Below are positions 1-9,716 of a stretch of DNA of 64,000 bases, piece after piece; position 1 is the first letter of the stretch, and every line of letters starts with the position of its first letter. A model generated the notes under the pieces. It saw nothing but the letters and a program-made list of their open reading frames with translations. It searched no databases and was not told where the DNA came from. The stretch lies in assembly GCA_965250215.1 (NCBI GenBank), contig CBDFNN010000004.1, forward strand, positions 3,534,001-3,598,000. Direction: 5' to 3'. The stretch comes from CBDFNN01 sp965250215. GTDB taxonomy: Bacteria; Bacteroidota; Rhodothermia; Rhodothermales; DATKEJ01. A program made the translations under genes and the position numbers.

Positions 1-2389
1 GCAATCCGATGGTACCGGCATCAGTTGGGTGGTAGTGAATCTCATTGATGACGAGTTCGTCCAGCATCTGAGGAGCAAAAAAGGTAGCTGTCTGGAGTGC
101 AGACCAAGTTGTCACGCCACTTGCCACTCGTCTGATACGAGCGTTAACGGTCACAGTCCCAGAAATGATAATGTTCTGACTGTCTCCTCCATTTGTGCCC
201 TGAATACCTCCTCCTACTGCCCTAGGATCAGAGTCATCAATCGTATAGTAAATGGTACCTTGATTACTATTGGGAGTATTGTTTATGGTCAGCTGGAATC
301 CGGCTCCAACAGCACCCTCATACTGATTGTAGGTCGTCCCTCCACTTGTAAACAAAGGCGGATTATTGGATGGATAAATTCCATTTGGATGATCTGAGTG
401 TGTGTAGGCTCGCATATATCCGATAATATCGTCGGGTCGATCATCGAACCAGCCAGAAGAACCAAAAATATTTGCTTTCCAAGCGTTCCACTCGGGAATG
501 CTATTTCCGTCCCCCCATCTTGCCGCTTCTGTTCTTAGCGAATTGCCTATTTGAGATTCGATGGTGCTCCAAGTAGCTTTTGATACTTCTGGAGACAAAG
601 CACCTCCATTATAAAGATGCTTATAGGTTCTATCGGCCACGATGACCCTGAATTCAGGGTCTTCTAAAAGACTTTCGTATACACCTCGCACCGATCCATT
701 TCCCTTTGACCATGGAATATTATTTACGCTTGAGCTATTGGATGAATACCAGGTGCGATCGGCGTCCCATGAAAAAAACCTCCACGGCTCGTTGTTAGCT
801 CTTTTCCTGCCCATCATGAAGTCGTCAAAACCGCCATTCTGATTAGAGCCGCCATGGTAGTTTAATACTACATAGTCGATCAGATTCACTGGATCGATGT
901 AATTCAGAACTGCAGCATTTAGAACGCCACCTTGCGCGGCCGAAACGGTATTCTGCCACGTGGTGACGTCTCCGCAATCGCCCAAAGTTTCTGCAGTCCT
1001 ATTGTGTGCGTCATAGTCGCACTTGTCGCCTCCAAAATAATTGGCGAAATGATGCGCGGTCCCTCGCTCGTGCAGGTGGAATTGGCCGAAATAGTCGCCA
1101 TTTATTAATAGATGAGCAAAGCGGCCATGCGTGGCAGGTTGACCCATCCTGAGCTGAGTATCATTCATCCAGCGGTTCCGGGTATAGAGGCCTCTAACTC
1201 CTGCACTGGGCACATAAAAACCATCGTCTGAACCACCCCTAATATTTATTTGATCGAATTGAGTAACAGGTTCAATTCCATTTCCTGAGCCGACGTTATA
1301 GTCGTCGAACATGGGATAGTCTAGCTTGCTCGGTCCATATTCGGACTTGAAGAACATTCTATAGCTCTTCTTTACCAACTGAAAGTTTGAATTTCCTACC
1401 TCAGCGACTCCCATATCAACTTGCAGGGAAGGAGCGGCGTCTGGAAAAATCATTTCCATTGATGCTACACGATCAGTAGATCCAATTAACGAGTCGGGTG
1501 TAGCTTGTCCCGTTGAGATGGAAAGAATTGGGAGATCGATAAAGCTCTGATTAATCTCACTTAAAAAGTTGGAGACCAGCGTTTGATCTAGGCTATTCTG
1601 AGTAATGATGTCACTGACAAATGCATAAGTGTGGGTCTCGATTTTGGAGTCACGAAAACCTGGTCCAAATGCAATGGCTCGAATATTCGAGGTTTCGGAA
1701 ATTGAGATTGCACCAGTATAAAGGGTGCCATTCATCTGATCGGGAGGCGACCCATCCGTCGTAAACATTACACTCAGGCCATCCGGTGAAGAAATGGCCA
1801 GATTAAAAGTCGACGTAAAGTATCCCCTTTCAATACTAAATATTGGAGTCTGAGCTTTGTAGTTGGATTCACCACTGCCATTTGCCGCATCTGGCGTTGG
1901 GGTATCAAAATAAACGCCAGGGAGAACTCCCGAGTCATTGGCCGTACCCCATGAAACATCCCCAAACTGAATTGGGAAGGTGTCGTACTCATGCTCCAAA
2001 ATTTGACCCGGTCGAAATAAGCCAAGGTATTCTCCGGAAGAAGTAAGCTGAAAATTTGTGTGCAGAATCTGGCCCGCAACCCGTCGATCCTTATTTGAGG
2101 CGAATACCATAAGGTAATCTCCTGCAGCAATGGAAACAGATGGAAAGGTCCAGAGATCAGGACTAGTTGGATCATCGGAAAGGTGCCATCCGGAGAGATT
2201 GACGCTCGATCCGCTGACGTTCTTTATTTCAATCCAATCCTCGAATTCTCCGTCTTCGTCAGCGAAGATCGACTGATTTGACGCTAAGATCTCATTTATT
2301 ATAAGATCTTGCGCAATTAATCCTCCGAAGGAAAAAAGTAGAGAAACGGCTAAAACTACTAGTGAGCTCAGCTTTCGAAAAAGTGACAT
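1..2389 (-). CDS. Secreted lamin-tail domain / CotH-kinase family protein (partial, 3' end missing)
   Basis: An open frame runs leftward from ATG at 2389 off the window edge, about 796 codons. It begins with a signal peptide (MSLFRKLSSLVVLAVSLLFS, cleaved near IAQ). Next is a lamin-tail domain (about residues 22-130, INEILASNQ, EDWIEI, LSGWHLSDD), a chitobiase-C-terminal/Fn3-like segment (FTTDGSPPD, about 190), and a CotH-like region (about 270-600, including LLINGDYFGQFHLHERG and FFSWDADRTWY). A second Fn3-like segment (YYTIDDSDPRA) follows, and the start of a second lamin-tail copy (LVINEIHYHPTDAG) is cut by the window. Proteins of this build in Bacteroidota relatives are large secreted surface proteins, usually ending in a sorting signal, which would lie outside the window. 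AGGGA just upstream of the ATG fits a ribosome site. Whether the CotH part is an active kinase is not known. Confidence 0.85.
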   Translation of the reverse strand, partial: MSLFRKLSSLVVLAVSLLFSFGGLIAQDLIINEILASNQSIFADEDGEFEDWIEIKNVSGSSVNLSGWHLSDDPTSPDLWTFPSVSIAAGDYLMVFASNKDRRVAGQILHTNFQLTSSGEYLGLFRPGQILEHEYDTFPIQFGDVSWGTANDSGVLPGVYFDTPTPDAANGSGESNYKAQTPIFSIERGYFTSTFNLAISSPDGLSVMFTTDGSPPDQMNGTLYTGAISISETSNIRAIAFGPGFRDSKIETHTYAFVSDIITQNSLDQTLVSNFLSEINQSFIDLPILSISTGQATPDSLIGSTDRVASMEMIFPDAAPSLQVDMGVAEVGNSNFQLVKKSYRMFFKSEYGPSKLDYPMFDDYNVGSGNGIEPVTQFDQINIRGGSDDGFYVPSAGVRGLYTRNRWMNDTQLRMGQPATHGRFAHLLINGDYFGQFHLHERGTAHHFANYFGGDKCDYDAHNRTAETLGDCGDVTTWQNTVSAAQGGVLNAAVLNYIDPVNLIDYVVLNYHGGSNQNGGFDDFMMGRKRANNEPWRFFSWDADRTWYSSNSSSVNNIPWSKGNGSVRGVYESLLEDPEFRVIVADRTYKHLYNGGALSPEVSKATWSTIESQIGNSLRTEAARWGDGNSIPEWNAWKANIFGSSGWFDDRPDDIIGYMRAYTHSDHPNGIYPSNNPPLFTSGGTTYNQYEGAVGAGFQLTINNTPNSNQGTIYYTIDDSDPRAVGGGIQGTNGGDSQNIIISGTVTVNARIRRVASGVTTWSALQTATFFAPQMLDELVINEIHYHPTDAGTIGL

Positions 2390-2809
2390 TCCCTGATTCG
2401 TATCTGTAAAAGTAATATTTCTCCTCTAGCGATGATCTATAAAAGTCTAGGCGATGCAGATTGAGAGATAGAGCATCTCCTTACCTTTTATGCTCCAAAG
2501 AAATGACTCTCGGAGCTATATACCTCTCTTAGACTGCCTGTTCTCCTTATATGTAGGCAATAATAGTGCCTAGGATTGTAGCAGTCTTAGATCACCTCGA
2601 ATGAGACAGTAGCCAGGTATAAAATTTACCACATCACGTCAACTCTTTTCTGGATCGTATATATACCATACCCTATTTGAACAAGAAGCCCCACTTGACA
2701 AAGCTCTCGCAGTCTAGCTTGAAGACCCCGTGCACTTTCTAGACATTTCAGCCCAATATCAACGTTGTCAAAATCCCTATACTCCCGTTATCTATCAGAC
2801 CAAATTGAC
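2390..2809. other. Intergenic region between divergent genes
   Basis: This gap separates the leftward lamin-tail gene from the rightward DUF1080 gene, so it should hold both promoters. A TTGACA hexamer lies at 2695-2700, but no convincing -10 box follows at normal spacing. An in-frame TTG at 2765 would extend the downstream protein by 15 residues, but the extension is not signal-peptide-like and is not favoured. No RNA gene, repeat or other coding signal was seen. Confidence 0.4.
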
Positions 2810-4642
2810 ATGAGATTATTTAGAAAAACTATTGCAATACTTGTGATTTTGACTCCAGGCTTATTGTGGGGTCAAAATTCCGTTTCGCCTCTTCATGAGT
2901 TTTCACTTTTGGATCTCTCCGAATTCCAAGAGCCCAGCAAGAATTGGTCGATCCAAAGCTCCGCTAGCTCTCTTCCAAAAAAAGGCGCAGACCTTTTGGT
3001 TAAGAAGGGAAACGGCGTCCTAGTAAATAGGCCGACCGACAAAGAGCGCTCCAACCTCATCACGAAAATGCTCCACGGTGACATCGATCTAGAGATTGAG
3101 ATTCTCGTGCCTCCCGGCTCAAACTCTGGGATCTATTTTCAAGGTCGCTACGAAGTTCAGATTTTCGACAGCTGGATGAAGCGTAATCCGAATTTTGGTG
3201 ACATGGGTGGCATCTATCAGCGTTGGGATGATTCGAGGCCGGATGGAGCGCAGGGCTTCGAAGGCGCAGCGCCTTTTATGAACGTCGCTAAAGCTCCAGG
3301 CCTTTGGCAAAAACTTCGGGTCGAATTCCGCGCACCGAGATTTGACGACCAAGGCAAAAAGTTGTCCAATGCGCTGTTCAAAAGTGTAATCCTAAATGGA
3401 GTCGAGGTGCAGTCAAACATTGAAATTTCCGGACCAACAAGGGCGGCAGCATTTGACGAGGAACAAGCGCTTGCACCCATCATGATTCAAGGTGATCATG
3501 GTCCGGTGGCCTTCCGGAATATTCGCTACAAGAAGTATTCAGGTAAAAAGGCGTCTCTGGAAAATGTAGAATTTGCCTTTGCAGATGGAGTGTTCGATGA
3601 CTACTCGATTCTTGATTCTCCAGAGAAGACTACAACTGGCTCGACATTTCTTTTAAAAAGTGAAGTCGGTCAGGATAGACACGAGTATGTCGCAGTCTAC
3701 TCCGGCAATCTTCTGGTTCCGGAAAATGGAGACTACACATTCGAAGTGGATGTGAGCTGGTTCACGGGCGATCCTCATTATGACGGCAAGGATATCGGCG
3801 ACGTCAAACTTTCGATCGGAGGGGAAGACGCTTTCCTAATACATCACGGTCCAAATTCGAATAAGCATGAATCTATTAATCTAAGCGCCGGGTCTCATTC
3901 GCTTGAATTGCGAACTCGAAAGATGCGTCGCAGCATAAAAGGGCAAGTATTGATTTCCTTGGAAGGACCTGGAATCGAGAGGCAGATATTGAACGATCCA
4001 AACTCTGTTGGTCCAGGAAACCCGAAGCCTAAATTGATATTGTCGGATCGATCAAAGGCGATCGTTCAGCATGGATTCATGAAGTACGCGAACGAAAAGA
4101 AAACACATTGTTTGGCAGTAGGCAGCACACAAGGCGTAAACTTTTCGGTCGACTTGAATAACGGGGCCTTGATGCACATTTGGAATGGAGATTTTCTTGA
4201 TGCTGGTCCGATGTGGCAAGGTCGTGGAAGTACTCAGCTTATGATTCCTCAAGGAAACGTGACGGAGCTTGACTACTCGGAGCTCTTGAAGAGCAAAGGA
4301 GAACTCAATCTCAATTACAAAGGATTTGAACTTAACGACGAGGGTGAACCTACGCTCTGGTACGACTCCTCAATTGGAGCGATCAGCCAGAAGTTTTCAT
4401 TCCCGGAAGAGGGAGGAATCAGGCGCATGATAAAGGTAGAATCAAATAACGAAGGAAATATCACTCACAGCATTCCAATATCAACGGCGGAAAGAATCTC
4501 GGATCAATTTCTGAGAATCGATGACGGCTCCTATTATGTAAAATCAGGAAGTGGAGTAAAAACCCAGATCATGGATATGACACCTGGTTTAACCCTGACA
4601 GCCGGAAGTGGAGAGAGCTTCCAGTACGACATAATCTGGTAA
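2810..4642 (+). CDS. Secreted DUF1080 (3-keto-glycoside hydrolase-like) protein with PA14-like domain
   Basis: The 610-residue protein starts at ATG 2810, where a signal peptide begins (MRLFRKTIAILVILTPGLLW, then GQ). A DUF1080 domain covers about residues 25-245 (SNSGIYFQGRYEVQIFDSW, GGIYQRW, HGPVAFRNIRYKKY). DUF1080 belongs to the concanavalin-like fold; several members hydrolyse 3-keto-glycosides, but many are uncharacterised. A PA14-like carbohydrate-binding segment follows (about 255-400, with ENGDYTFEV and AGSHSLELR). The C-terminal 200 residues form a beta-rich domain I do not recognise. It sits 5 bases before the propeller-cupredoxin gene, so the two are surely cotranscribed. Together they suggest periplasmic handling of an oxidised sugar. 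Specificity cannot be read from sequence. Confidence 0.82.
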   Translation: MRLFRKTIAILVILTPGLLWGQNSVSPLHEFSLLDLSEFQEPSKNWSIQSSASSLPKKGADLLVKKGNGVLVNRPTDKERSNLITKMLHGDIDLEIEILVPPGSNSGIYFQGRYEVQIFDSWMKRNPNFGDMGGIYQRWDDSRPDGAQGFEGAAPFMNVAKAPGLWQKLRVEFRAPRFDDQGKKLSNALFKSVILNGVEVQSNIEISGPTRAAAFDEEQALAPIMIQGDHGPVAFRNIRYKKYSGKKASLENVEFAFADGVFDDYSILDSPEKTTTGSTFLLKSEVGQDRHEYVAVYSGNLLVPENGDYTFEVDVSWFTGDPHYDGKDIGDVKLSIGGEDAFLIHHGPNSNKHESINLSAGSHSLELRTRKMRRSIKGQVLISLEGPGIERQILNDPNSVGPGNPKPKLILSDRSKAIVQHGFMKYANEKKTHCLAVGSTQGVNFSVDLNNGALMHIWNGDFLDAGPMWQGRGSTQLMIPQGNVTELDYSELLKSKGELNLNYKGFELNDEGEPTLWYDSSIGAISQKFSFPEEGGIRRMIKVESNNEGNITHSIPISTAERISDQFLRIDDGSYYVKSGSGVKTQIMDMTPGLTLTAGSGESFQYDIIW

Positions 4643-4647
4643 AGGAG

Positions 4648-6636
4648 ATGAAAAGAATAATTATTAGCTTAGTATTTCTCAGCCTCTTTTCGAGTTCAAG
4701 TTTTGGACAAGAATCAGTTGATTCTAAGCCACTACCAGTGAGCTCTGACTTCTACAAGATCTCAACAATCCCCGTTCCTGAGTCGATTGTTCTAGAAGTC
4801 GGTGGATTGGCATTCATGCCCGACGGGAAACTTGCTGCCTCTACAAGGAGAGGAGAAGTCTGGTTAATCAGTAATCCAGAAATGAAGGGGGGCAGCCTCC
4901 CTCGATTTAAGAAATTCGCATCGGGTCTGCATGAGGCCTTGGGCCTTAGCTACAGAAACAACTCCTTATACGTGACCCATCGGCCTGAAGTGATGAGGCT
5001 CCAAGACAAAGATGGAGACGGCTCCGCTGACGTCTATGAGTCGATCTATTCGTGGCCCCTTGATGGCAACTATCATAACTATTCCTACGGACCGGTATTC
5101 AGTCCTGAGGGCAACATGATGGTCCAACTAAATCTTGCGTGGGTTGGCTATGGTGCTAGCTTATCCAAGTGGCGAGGATGGACATTAGAGATAACACCAG
5201 AGGGAGAAATGACTCCGATCGCTACAGGCATGCGATCGCCATCGTCTCTGGGTTACAATATGGAGGGTGATCTATTTTACTCAGAGAATCAGGGAGACTG
5301 GGTTGGATCAGGATTCATAGCTCATGTAGAAAAGGGAGATTTTCTTGGGAATCCGGGCGGATTGAAATGGACCGGTGAGCCAGACTCGCCCCTTAGATTG
5401 AGACCGGAAGACGTACCTGATACCGGTGAGCCAAAACACGAAGTTGCGAAAAGAATTCCGGCATTGAAAACACCAGCAGTTTGGTTTCCGCATGGCTTGA
5501 TGGGTATCTCGACCTCAGATATTTTACCGGACTCGACAGGCGGGCTATTCGGCCCATTTGCTGGTCAACTTTTTGTTGGGGACCAGGGCCATAGCAAGAT
5601 CTTCCGGGTCGACCTGGAGAAAGTAGATGGTGTGTATCAAGGATCTGTTTTCCCTTTCCTCGAAGGCTTTAGGTCGGGAGTTTTGAGACTGGCATGGTCC
5701 AAGAGCGGAACTCTATTTGTTGGACAAACGAGCAGAGGTTGGGACGCAACTGGCAAAAACCCATTTGGACTTCAAAAAGTGAATTGGACAGGTAAGGTCC
5801 CCTTTGAAATTCAGCACATCAAAGCTAATTCTGACGGATTTACCCTTCATTTCACGAAAGCTGCAAACCAGAAATCGGCAGAAGACCCGTCATCTTATTC
5901 AATTGAGGGATTCACCTATCACTATCACAGCAAATACGGGAGCGATGTTATTATGGCAGAAACCGCCGCCGTCAGATCTGCAGATTTATCGGAAGATGGA
6001 CTAAGCGTCCGTCTCTTCGTTGACAATCTTAGGGAAGGATATATTCACGAGATAAAGGCGGAGGGTCTTCGATCTGTAGATTCTAATCCGCTTTTGAACG
6101 ATGTTGGCTACTACACTTTGAATCGAATTCCCCAAGGACCCAAAATCTCGATTGATCGCTACCGAGGGCAGGCAACTCCAAAAGAGACGAGCGTAGAGAG
6201 CTTCATCAACACACCCCTTGTCGGAAAAAGAATTATTGACGAGCCTAGTTCGTGGAAGGGGAAAGTCGACTTTCGATTAAGCTTGGGCACCGTTCCTGGT
6301 CTTCGATTTGACAAGGAAGAATTCACGGTTAAGGCCGGATCGAAAGTAAAACTAAGCTTTGATAACAATGACGATATGATGCACAACATTGTTATTGTCA
6401 ATCCAGGCGGCGCGAACGATGCCGGAAAGGCAGCTTTGGAGTTAGGACTGAAAGGCCACGAAATGGGCTACGTCCCAGATTCTCCAAGCGTTCTCTTTCA
6501 TAGCTCGCTTCTTGAACCGGAAAGCTCAGAGTCTATCTATTTCGTTGCCCCAACCGTCCCTGGCGACTACGAATTTGTCTGCACATTCCCTGGACATGCC
6601 TTCACGATGCGCGGGATCTTGAAAGTGGTCAAGTAA
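4648..6636 (+). CDS. Secreted beta-propeller (sorbosone-dehydrogenase-like) with C-terminal blue-copper domain
   Basis: The 662-residue protein has a signal peptide ending near SSSFGQ. A six-bladed, glucose/sorbosone-dehydrogenase-like propeller fills about residues 35-380 (LAFMPDGKLAASTRRGEVW, DKDGDGSADVYE, WFPHGLMG, GPFAGQLFVGDQGHSKIFR). After a linker domain, residues 555-662 form an auracyanin/azurin-like cupredoxin. Its copper ligands are visible: His579 (MMHNIVIV), Cys645, His650 and Met654 (CTFPGHAFTM). This suggests the fusion carries electrons in the periplasm, perhaps from a sugar oxidised by the propeller; that is inference. GGAG lies directly against the ATG, so translation is probably coupled to the DUF1080 gene. 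Alternatively, the propeller is only a binding scaffold, as many members lack shown activity. Confidence 0.82.
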   Translation: MKRIIISLVFLSLFSSSSFGQESVDSKPLPVSSDFYKISTIPVPESIVLEVGGLAFMPDGKLAASTRRGEVWLISNPEMKGGSLPRFKKFASGLHEALGLSYRNNSLYVTHRPEVMRLQDKDGDGSADVYESIYSWPLDGNYHNYSYGPVFSPEGNMMVQLNLAWVGYGASLSKWRGWTLEITPEGEMTPIATGMRSPSSLGYNMEGDLFYSENQGDWVGSGFIAHVEKGDFLGNPGGLKWTGEPDSPLRLRPEDVPDTGEPKHEVAKRIPALKTPAVWFPHGLMGISTSDILPDSTGGLFGPFAGQLFVGDQGHSKIFRVDLEKVDGVYQGSVFPFLEGFRSGVLRLAWSKSGTLFVGQTSRGWDATGKNPFGLQKVNWTGKVPFEIQHIKANSDGFTLHFTKAANQKSAEDPSSYSIEGFTYHYHSKYGSDVIMAETAAVRSADLSEDGLSVRLFVDNLREGYIHEIKAEGLRSVDSNPLLNDVGYYTLNRIPQGPKISIDRYRGQATPKETSVESFINTPLVGKRIIDEPSSWKGKVDFRLSLGTVPGLRFDKEEFTVKAGSKVKLSFDNNDDMMHNIVIVNPGGANDAGKAALELGLKGHEMGYVPDSPSVLFHSSLLEPESSESIYFVAPTVPGDYEFVCTFPGHAFTMRGILKVVK

Positions 6637-6638
6637 GC

Positions 6639-8180
6639 GTGGAGCCAAATTCGGAGATGATTCCGATCCTCCGAATGCGGGGAATATCTAAAGCCTTCCC
6701 TGGAGTAAGAGCATTGGACGATGTCAGCATCCAAGTTGGCTCAGGAGAAGTCCATGCGATCGTCGGTGAAAACGGAGCTGGCAAAAGTACCCTGATAAAA
6801 ATACTGGGAGGAATTCACCAAGCTGACTCCGGTTTGATTGAGATTGATGGAGAGAGGGTCTTTTTCTCAGGACCCCTCGATTCAATCTCAAGTGGCATCG
6901 CAATCATTCACCAGGAGCTCAACCTCATCCCAGAGATGTCGGTTCGCGAGAATATGTTCTTGGGACGAGAAAAGTCAAAGCTTGGCTTTTTGAATAAAAA
7001 ACAAGAAGATAAAGAGGCTAAGGAATTCTTTGACTCGCTGGGAATTGACATCAACCTAAGCGTTCCTTGCGGAAGTCTATCGGTCGGAATTCAGCAGCTG
7101 GTTGAAATTACAAAATCCCTTTCAATGGGGGCGAAGATTATTGTGATGGACGAACCGAGCGCTTCGTTATCTGAGCGAGAAGTCGATTTCCTCTTCAAAA
7201 TGATTCAGGACCTTCGAGCCAGTGGCGTCGCGATAGTCTATATCAGCCACCGTCTCGACGAAATCTTTAAGATTGCTGATTCGATTACGGTTTTGAGAGA
7301 TGGAAACATGGTTGGGTCCAGATCAAGCAAGGATTTTGATCGACAGTCGCTGGTTGAACTCATGGTCGGGAGAAGTCTTGAGCAAGAATTCCCGCCTAGA
7401 ACGCAAGGAGAAATTGGAGAAATCAGATTGGAGCTGAAAAATCTTTCTCGCGAACCAAGGGTGAGGAATGTCTCTCTCCAACTCCGGGCCGGAGAAATAC
7501 TTGGAATTACGGGACTCGTTGGGGCTGGAAGAACCGAACTTGCCAGACTTATATATGGTGCGGACAAAGCGAGATCTGGAAGCATCCATATTAATGGCAA
7601 AGAATCGAAGATAGATGGCCCGTTGGCAGCAATCGCGAATGGCATTTGTTTTCTCACCGAAGATCGAAAGCACCAAGGATTAATTCTCGGTCTGTCGTCT
7701 CGGGAAAATTTCGGAGTGGCCAATCTAGATCATTGGATCTCGGGCGGTTTCGTTTCCAAGAAGAAAGAGACTTCCGACTTCCTTTCCTTTGTTGAAGATT
7801 TAGACATTCGTCTTTCTGGTCCAGAGCAACTGGCGAAAAATCTCTCGGGTGGGAATCAACAAAAAGTATTGATCGCTCGGTGGCTTGAGTCGGATGCCGA
7901 TATTATCATTTTCGACGAGCCCACTCGTGGGATCGATGTTGGAGCAAAGTTTGAGATATATCAACTGATTCAGAATTTGGCTTCTCAAGGAAAGGCCATT
8001 TTATTGATCTCTTCAGAACTCCCCGAGGTGATGGCCTTATGTGATCCAATAATGGTTATGCGTGAAGGCGAGATTGCTGGTATTATCAAAAACAGCGATG
8101 AGCTTAGACAAAATGATCTCCTCAATCTTGCCTTGGGTAAATCGAAACTAGAAATGCATAAAGAAGCGTCGACTAGTTGA
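6639..8180 (+). CDS. Sugar ABC importer ATP-binding protein (RbsA/XylG/AraG type)
   Basis: This 513-residue cytoplasmic ATPase has two tandem ABC domains. The first has Walker A GENGAGKST (43-51), signature LSVGIQQ and Walker B IIVMDEPSASLS. The second has the degenerate Walker A typical of this family (GLVGAGRTEL), LSGGNQQK, and IIFDEPTRGIDVGAKFEIY. It energises uptake of a monosaccharide together with the permease 50 bases downstream. The GTG start is 2 bases after the upstream stop; an in-frame ATG at 6657 is an alternative and has GGAG just before it. No periplasmic sugar-binding protein gene is seen in the cluster, so the substrate cannot be assigned. The length is normal for the family (about 500). 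Confidence 0.93.
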   Translation: MEPNSEMIPILRMRGISKAFPGVRALDDVSIQVGSGEVHAIVGENGAGKSTLIKILGGIHQADSGLIEIDGERVFFSGPLDSISSGIAIIHQELNLIPEMSVRENMFLGREKSKLGFLNKKQEDKEAKEFFDSLGIDINLSVPCGSLSVGIQQLVEITKSLSMGAKIIVMDEPSASLSEREVDFLFKMIQDLRASGVAIVYISHRLDEIFKIADSITVLRDGNMVGSRSSKDFDRQSLVELMVGRSLEQEFPPRTQGEIGEIRLELKNLSREPRVRNVSLQLRAGEILGITGLVGAGRTELARLIYGADKARSGSIHINGKESKIDGPLAAIANGICFLTEDRKHQGLILGLSSRENFGVANLDHWISGGFVSKKKETSDFLSFVEDLDIRLSGPEQLAKNLSGGNQQKVLIARWLESDADIIIFDEPTRGIDVGAKFEIYQLIQNLASQGKAILLISSELPEVMALCDPIMVMREGEIAGIIKNSDELRQNDLLNLALGKSKLEMHKEASTS

Positions 8181-8230
8181 CAGAGTTCCTTAAGAACACC
8201 TCCAACACAAGCACAAAAACGACAGACTAA

Positions 8231-9556
8231 ATGCCAGCAGCTTTCTACAGATTCCTTTCGGACTACGGAATGTTAGTTGTCCTAATTCTTCTATGCTGCT
8301 TCTATTCCATATCTACCTATCGACCTCAAAATCCTTCACCTGATCGAGCGGCTAAGGATTTGTTAGAAAGCGTAACGCTCGATTCATTTCAAGGGAAAAC
8401 GGTTCTTATTGCCGGTAGAGATCATCCCGATGACAAGCGGATGACAGAACTACTTTCGAACCAACTCGAAGGAGCAAAAAACATTCGTCTGGTGAAGACC
8501 AATGGAAGTCCACAAGACGTTCGAAAAGCGATAGATGAGATTAAGATCAACGGAGACTTGGACCATGTTTTCACGAGCTTCGAATACGAATCGATCGTGG
8601 TCAACATGACTTCATCTATGGGATCGACCAGTATCCACGCACCTAGGCAATACTCCTGGCCTACCTTTTTGCTGGCAGAAAACATGAGGAATGTCGCCAA
8701 TCAGATCGTCGTTATCGCGCTGATTGCTGTAGGCATGACGATGGTTATTATTACGGCTGGAATTGACCTATCTGTTGGCAGTCTTATTGCTCTCTCTGCT
8801 GTCGTCGCAGCCTGGCTCATCGGGCAATGGGGAGGCGCTGGGGCAGGCACAGGAATTCTTTGGGGCGCCAGCATTCTCGCCATTCTATCAGCGGGACTCG
8901 TTGGTCTTTTTTCTGCATTAACCATAACCAAATTTAATGTCCCTCCTTTTATTGCAACCCTGGCTATGATGTTGGTTGCCAGCGGTTTGGCCTATATCAT
9001 TTCCGGCGGAGAGTCGATCTACGATATCCCAGACTCCTATGTTTGGCTCGGTCGTGGTGCGGATTTCCTTTCAATCCCCAACGCCGTCATCCTCATGGTT
9101 CTGGTGTACGCGGCGGCCTACGTCCTGATGACACACACGAAACTTGGCCGACACATATACGCCGTGGGTGGAAATCCTGAGGCGGCTCGCTTAGCTGGTA
9201 TACGAGTGGATCGTGTTCTGCTTTTTGTCTACGTCATTTGCGGATTATTGGCAGGTCTCGGTGGTGTAATCCAAGCATCTCAGCTTAAGAGCGGCGCGCC
9301 AACTTATGGCCTTCTCTACGAGCTTTATGTAATCGCCGCGGTCGTCGTTGGTGGTACGAGCCTCTTGGGTGGGAAAGGCAAGATATTGGGTACATTGATA
9401 GGTGCTTTTATTATCGCTGTGATTCAGAACGGAATGAATTTAACTGGGGTCGAGAGTTATACGCAGAAGGTGGTTCTGGGAGTTGTCATTTTAGGAGCAG
9501 TCCTATTAGACATGCTCAAGAGTAAAAATTGGTGGCAAAATCGATTGGCCGGGTGA
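8231..9556 (+). CDS. Sugar ABC importer permease (RbsC/XylH type) with inserted extracytoplasmic domain
   Basis: The 441-residue membrane protein has a typical branched RbsC-like core from about residue 150 (NQIVVIALIAVGMTMVIITA then GIDLSVGS, and GVIQASQLKSGAPTYGLLYE), with about eight further membrane segments. It departs from the usual form at the N-terminus. A first membrane helix (about 13-29) is followed by about 110 mainly hydrophilic residues (30-140) with an apparent alternating beta/alpha pattern (GKTVLIAGRDHPDD, DVRKAIDEIKINGDLDHVF), before the conserved core. Usual RbsC permeases are about 320 residues. The extra domain faces the periplasm by topology and may bind sugar or a partner. 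It pairs with the ATPase just upstream. Confidence 0.9.
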   Translation: MPAAFYRFLSDYGMLVVLILLCCFYSISTYRPQNPSPDRAAKDLLESVTLDSFQGKTVLIAGRDHPDDKRMTELLSNQLEGAKNIRLVKTNGSPQDVRKAIDEIKINGDLDHVFTSFEYESIVVNMTSSMGSTSIHAPRQYSWPTFLLAENMRNVANQIVVIALIAVGMTMVIITAGIDLSVGSLIALSAVVAAWLIGQWGGAGAGTGILWGASILAILSAGLVGLFSALTITKFNVPPFIATLAMMLVASGLAYIISGGESIYDIPDSYVWLGRGADFLSIPNAVILMVLVYAAAYVLMTHTKLGRHIYAVGGNPEAARLAGIRVDRVLLFVYVICGLLAGLGGVIQASQLKSGAPTYGLLYELYVIAAVVVGGTSLLGGKGKILGTLIGAFIIAVIQNGMNLTGVESYTQKVVLGVVILGAVLLDMLKSKNWWQNRLAG

Positions 9557-9716
9557 TCGAAGTACTGCTTTCTTAGGAATCATTTTATCGCATACTGAAA
9601 CGGAGGAAATTGCGAATCAGATCTGAAGTCGCGCTCGTTTCGTTTTTTGATTGAAGAACAGCTTGGTAATGTATAGTCGATTATTTAACCTAGAGCACAC
9701 CAAGCCAAGCACCTAT

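Noticed and set aside
2765..2809. TTG start extending the DUF1080 protein upstream
   Set aside because: The extra 15 residues are polar and precede a normal signal peptide that begins at ATG 2810.
7238..7723. Long antisense open frames inside the ABC ATPase gene and similar ones elsewhere
   Set aside because: They are shadows of well-supported genes, with no domain patterns or start signals of their own.
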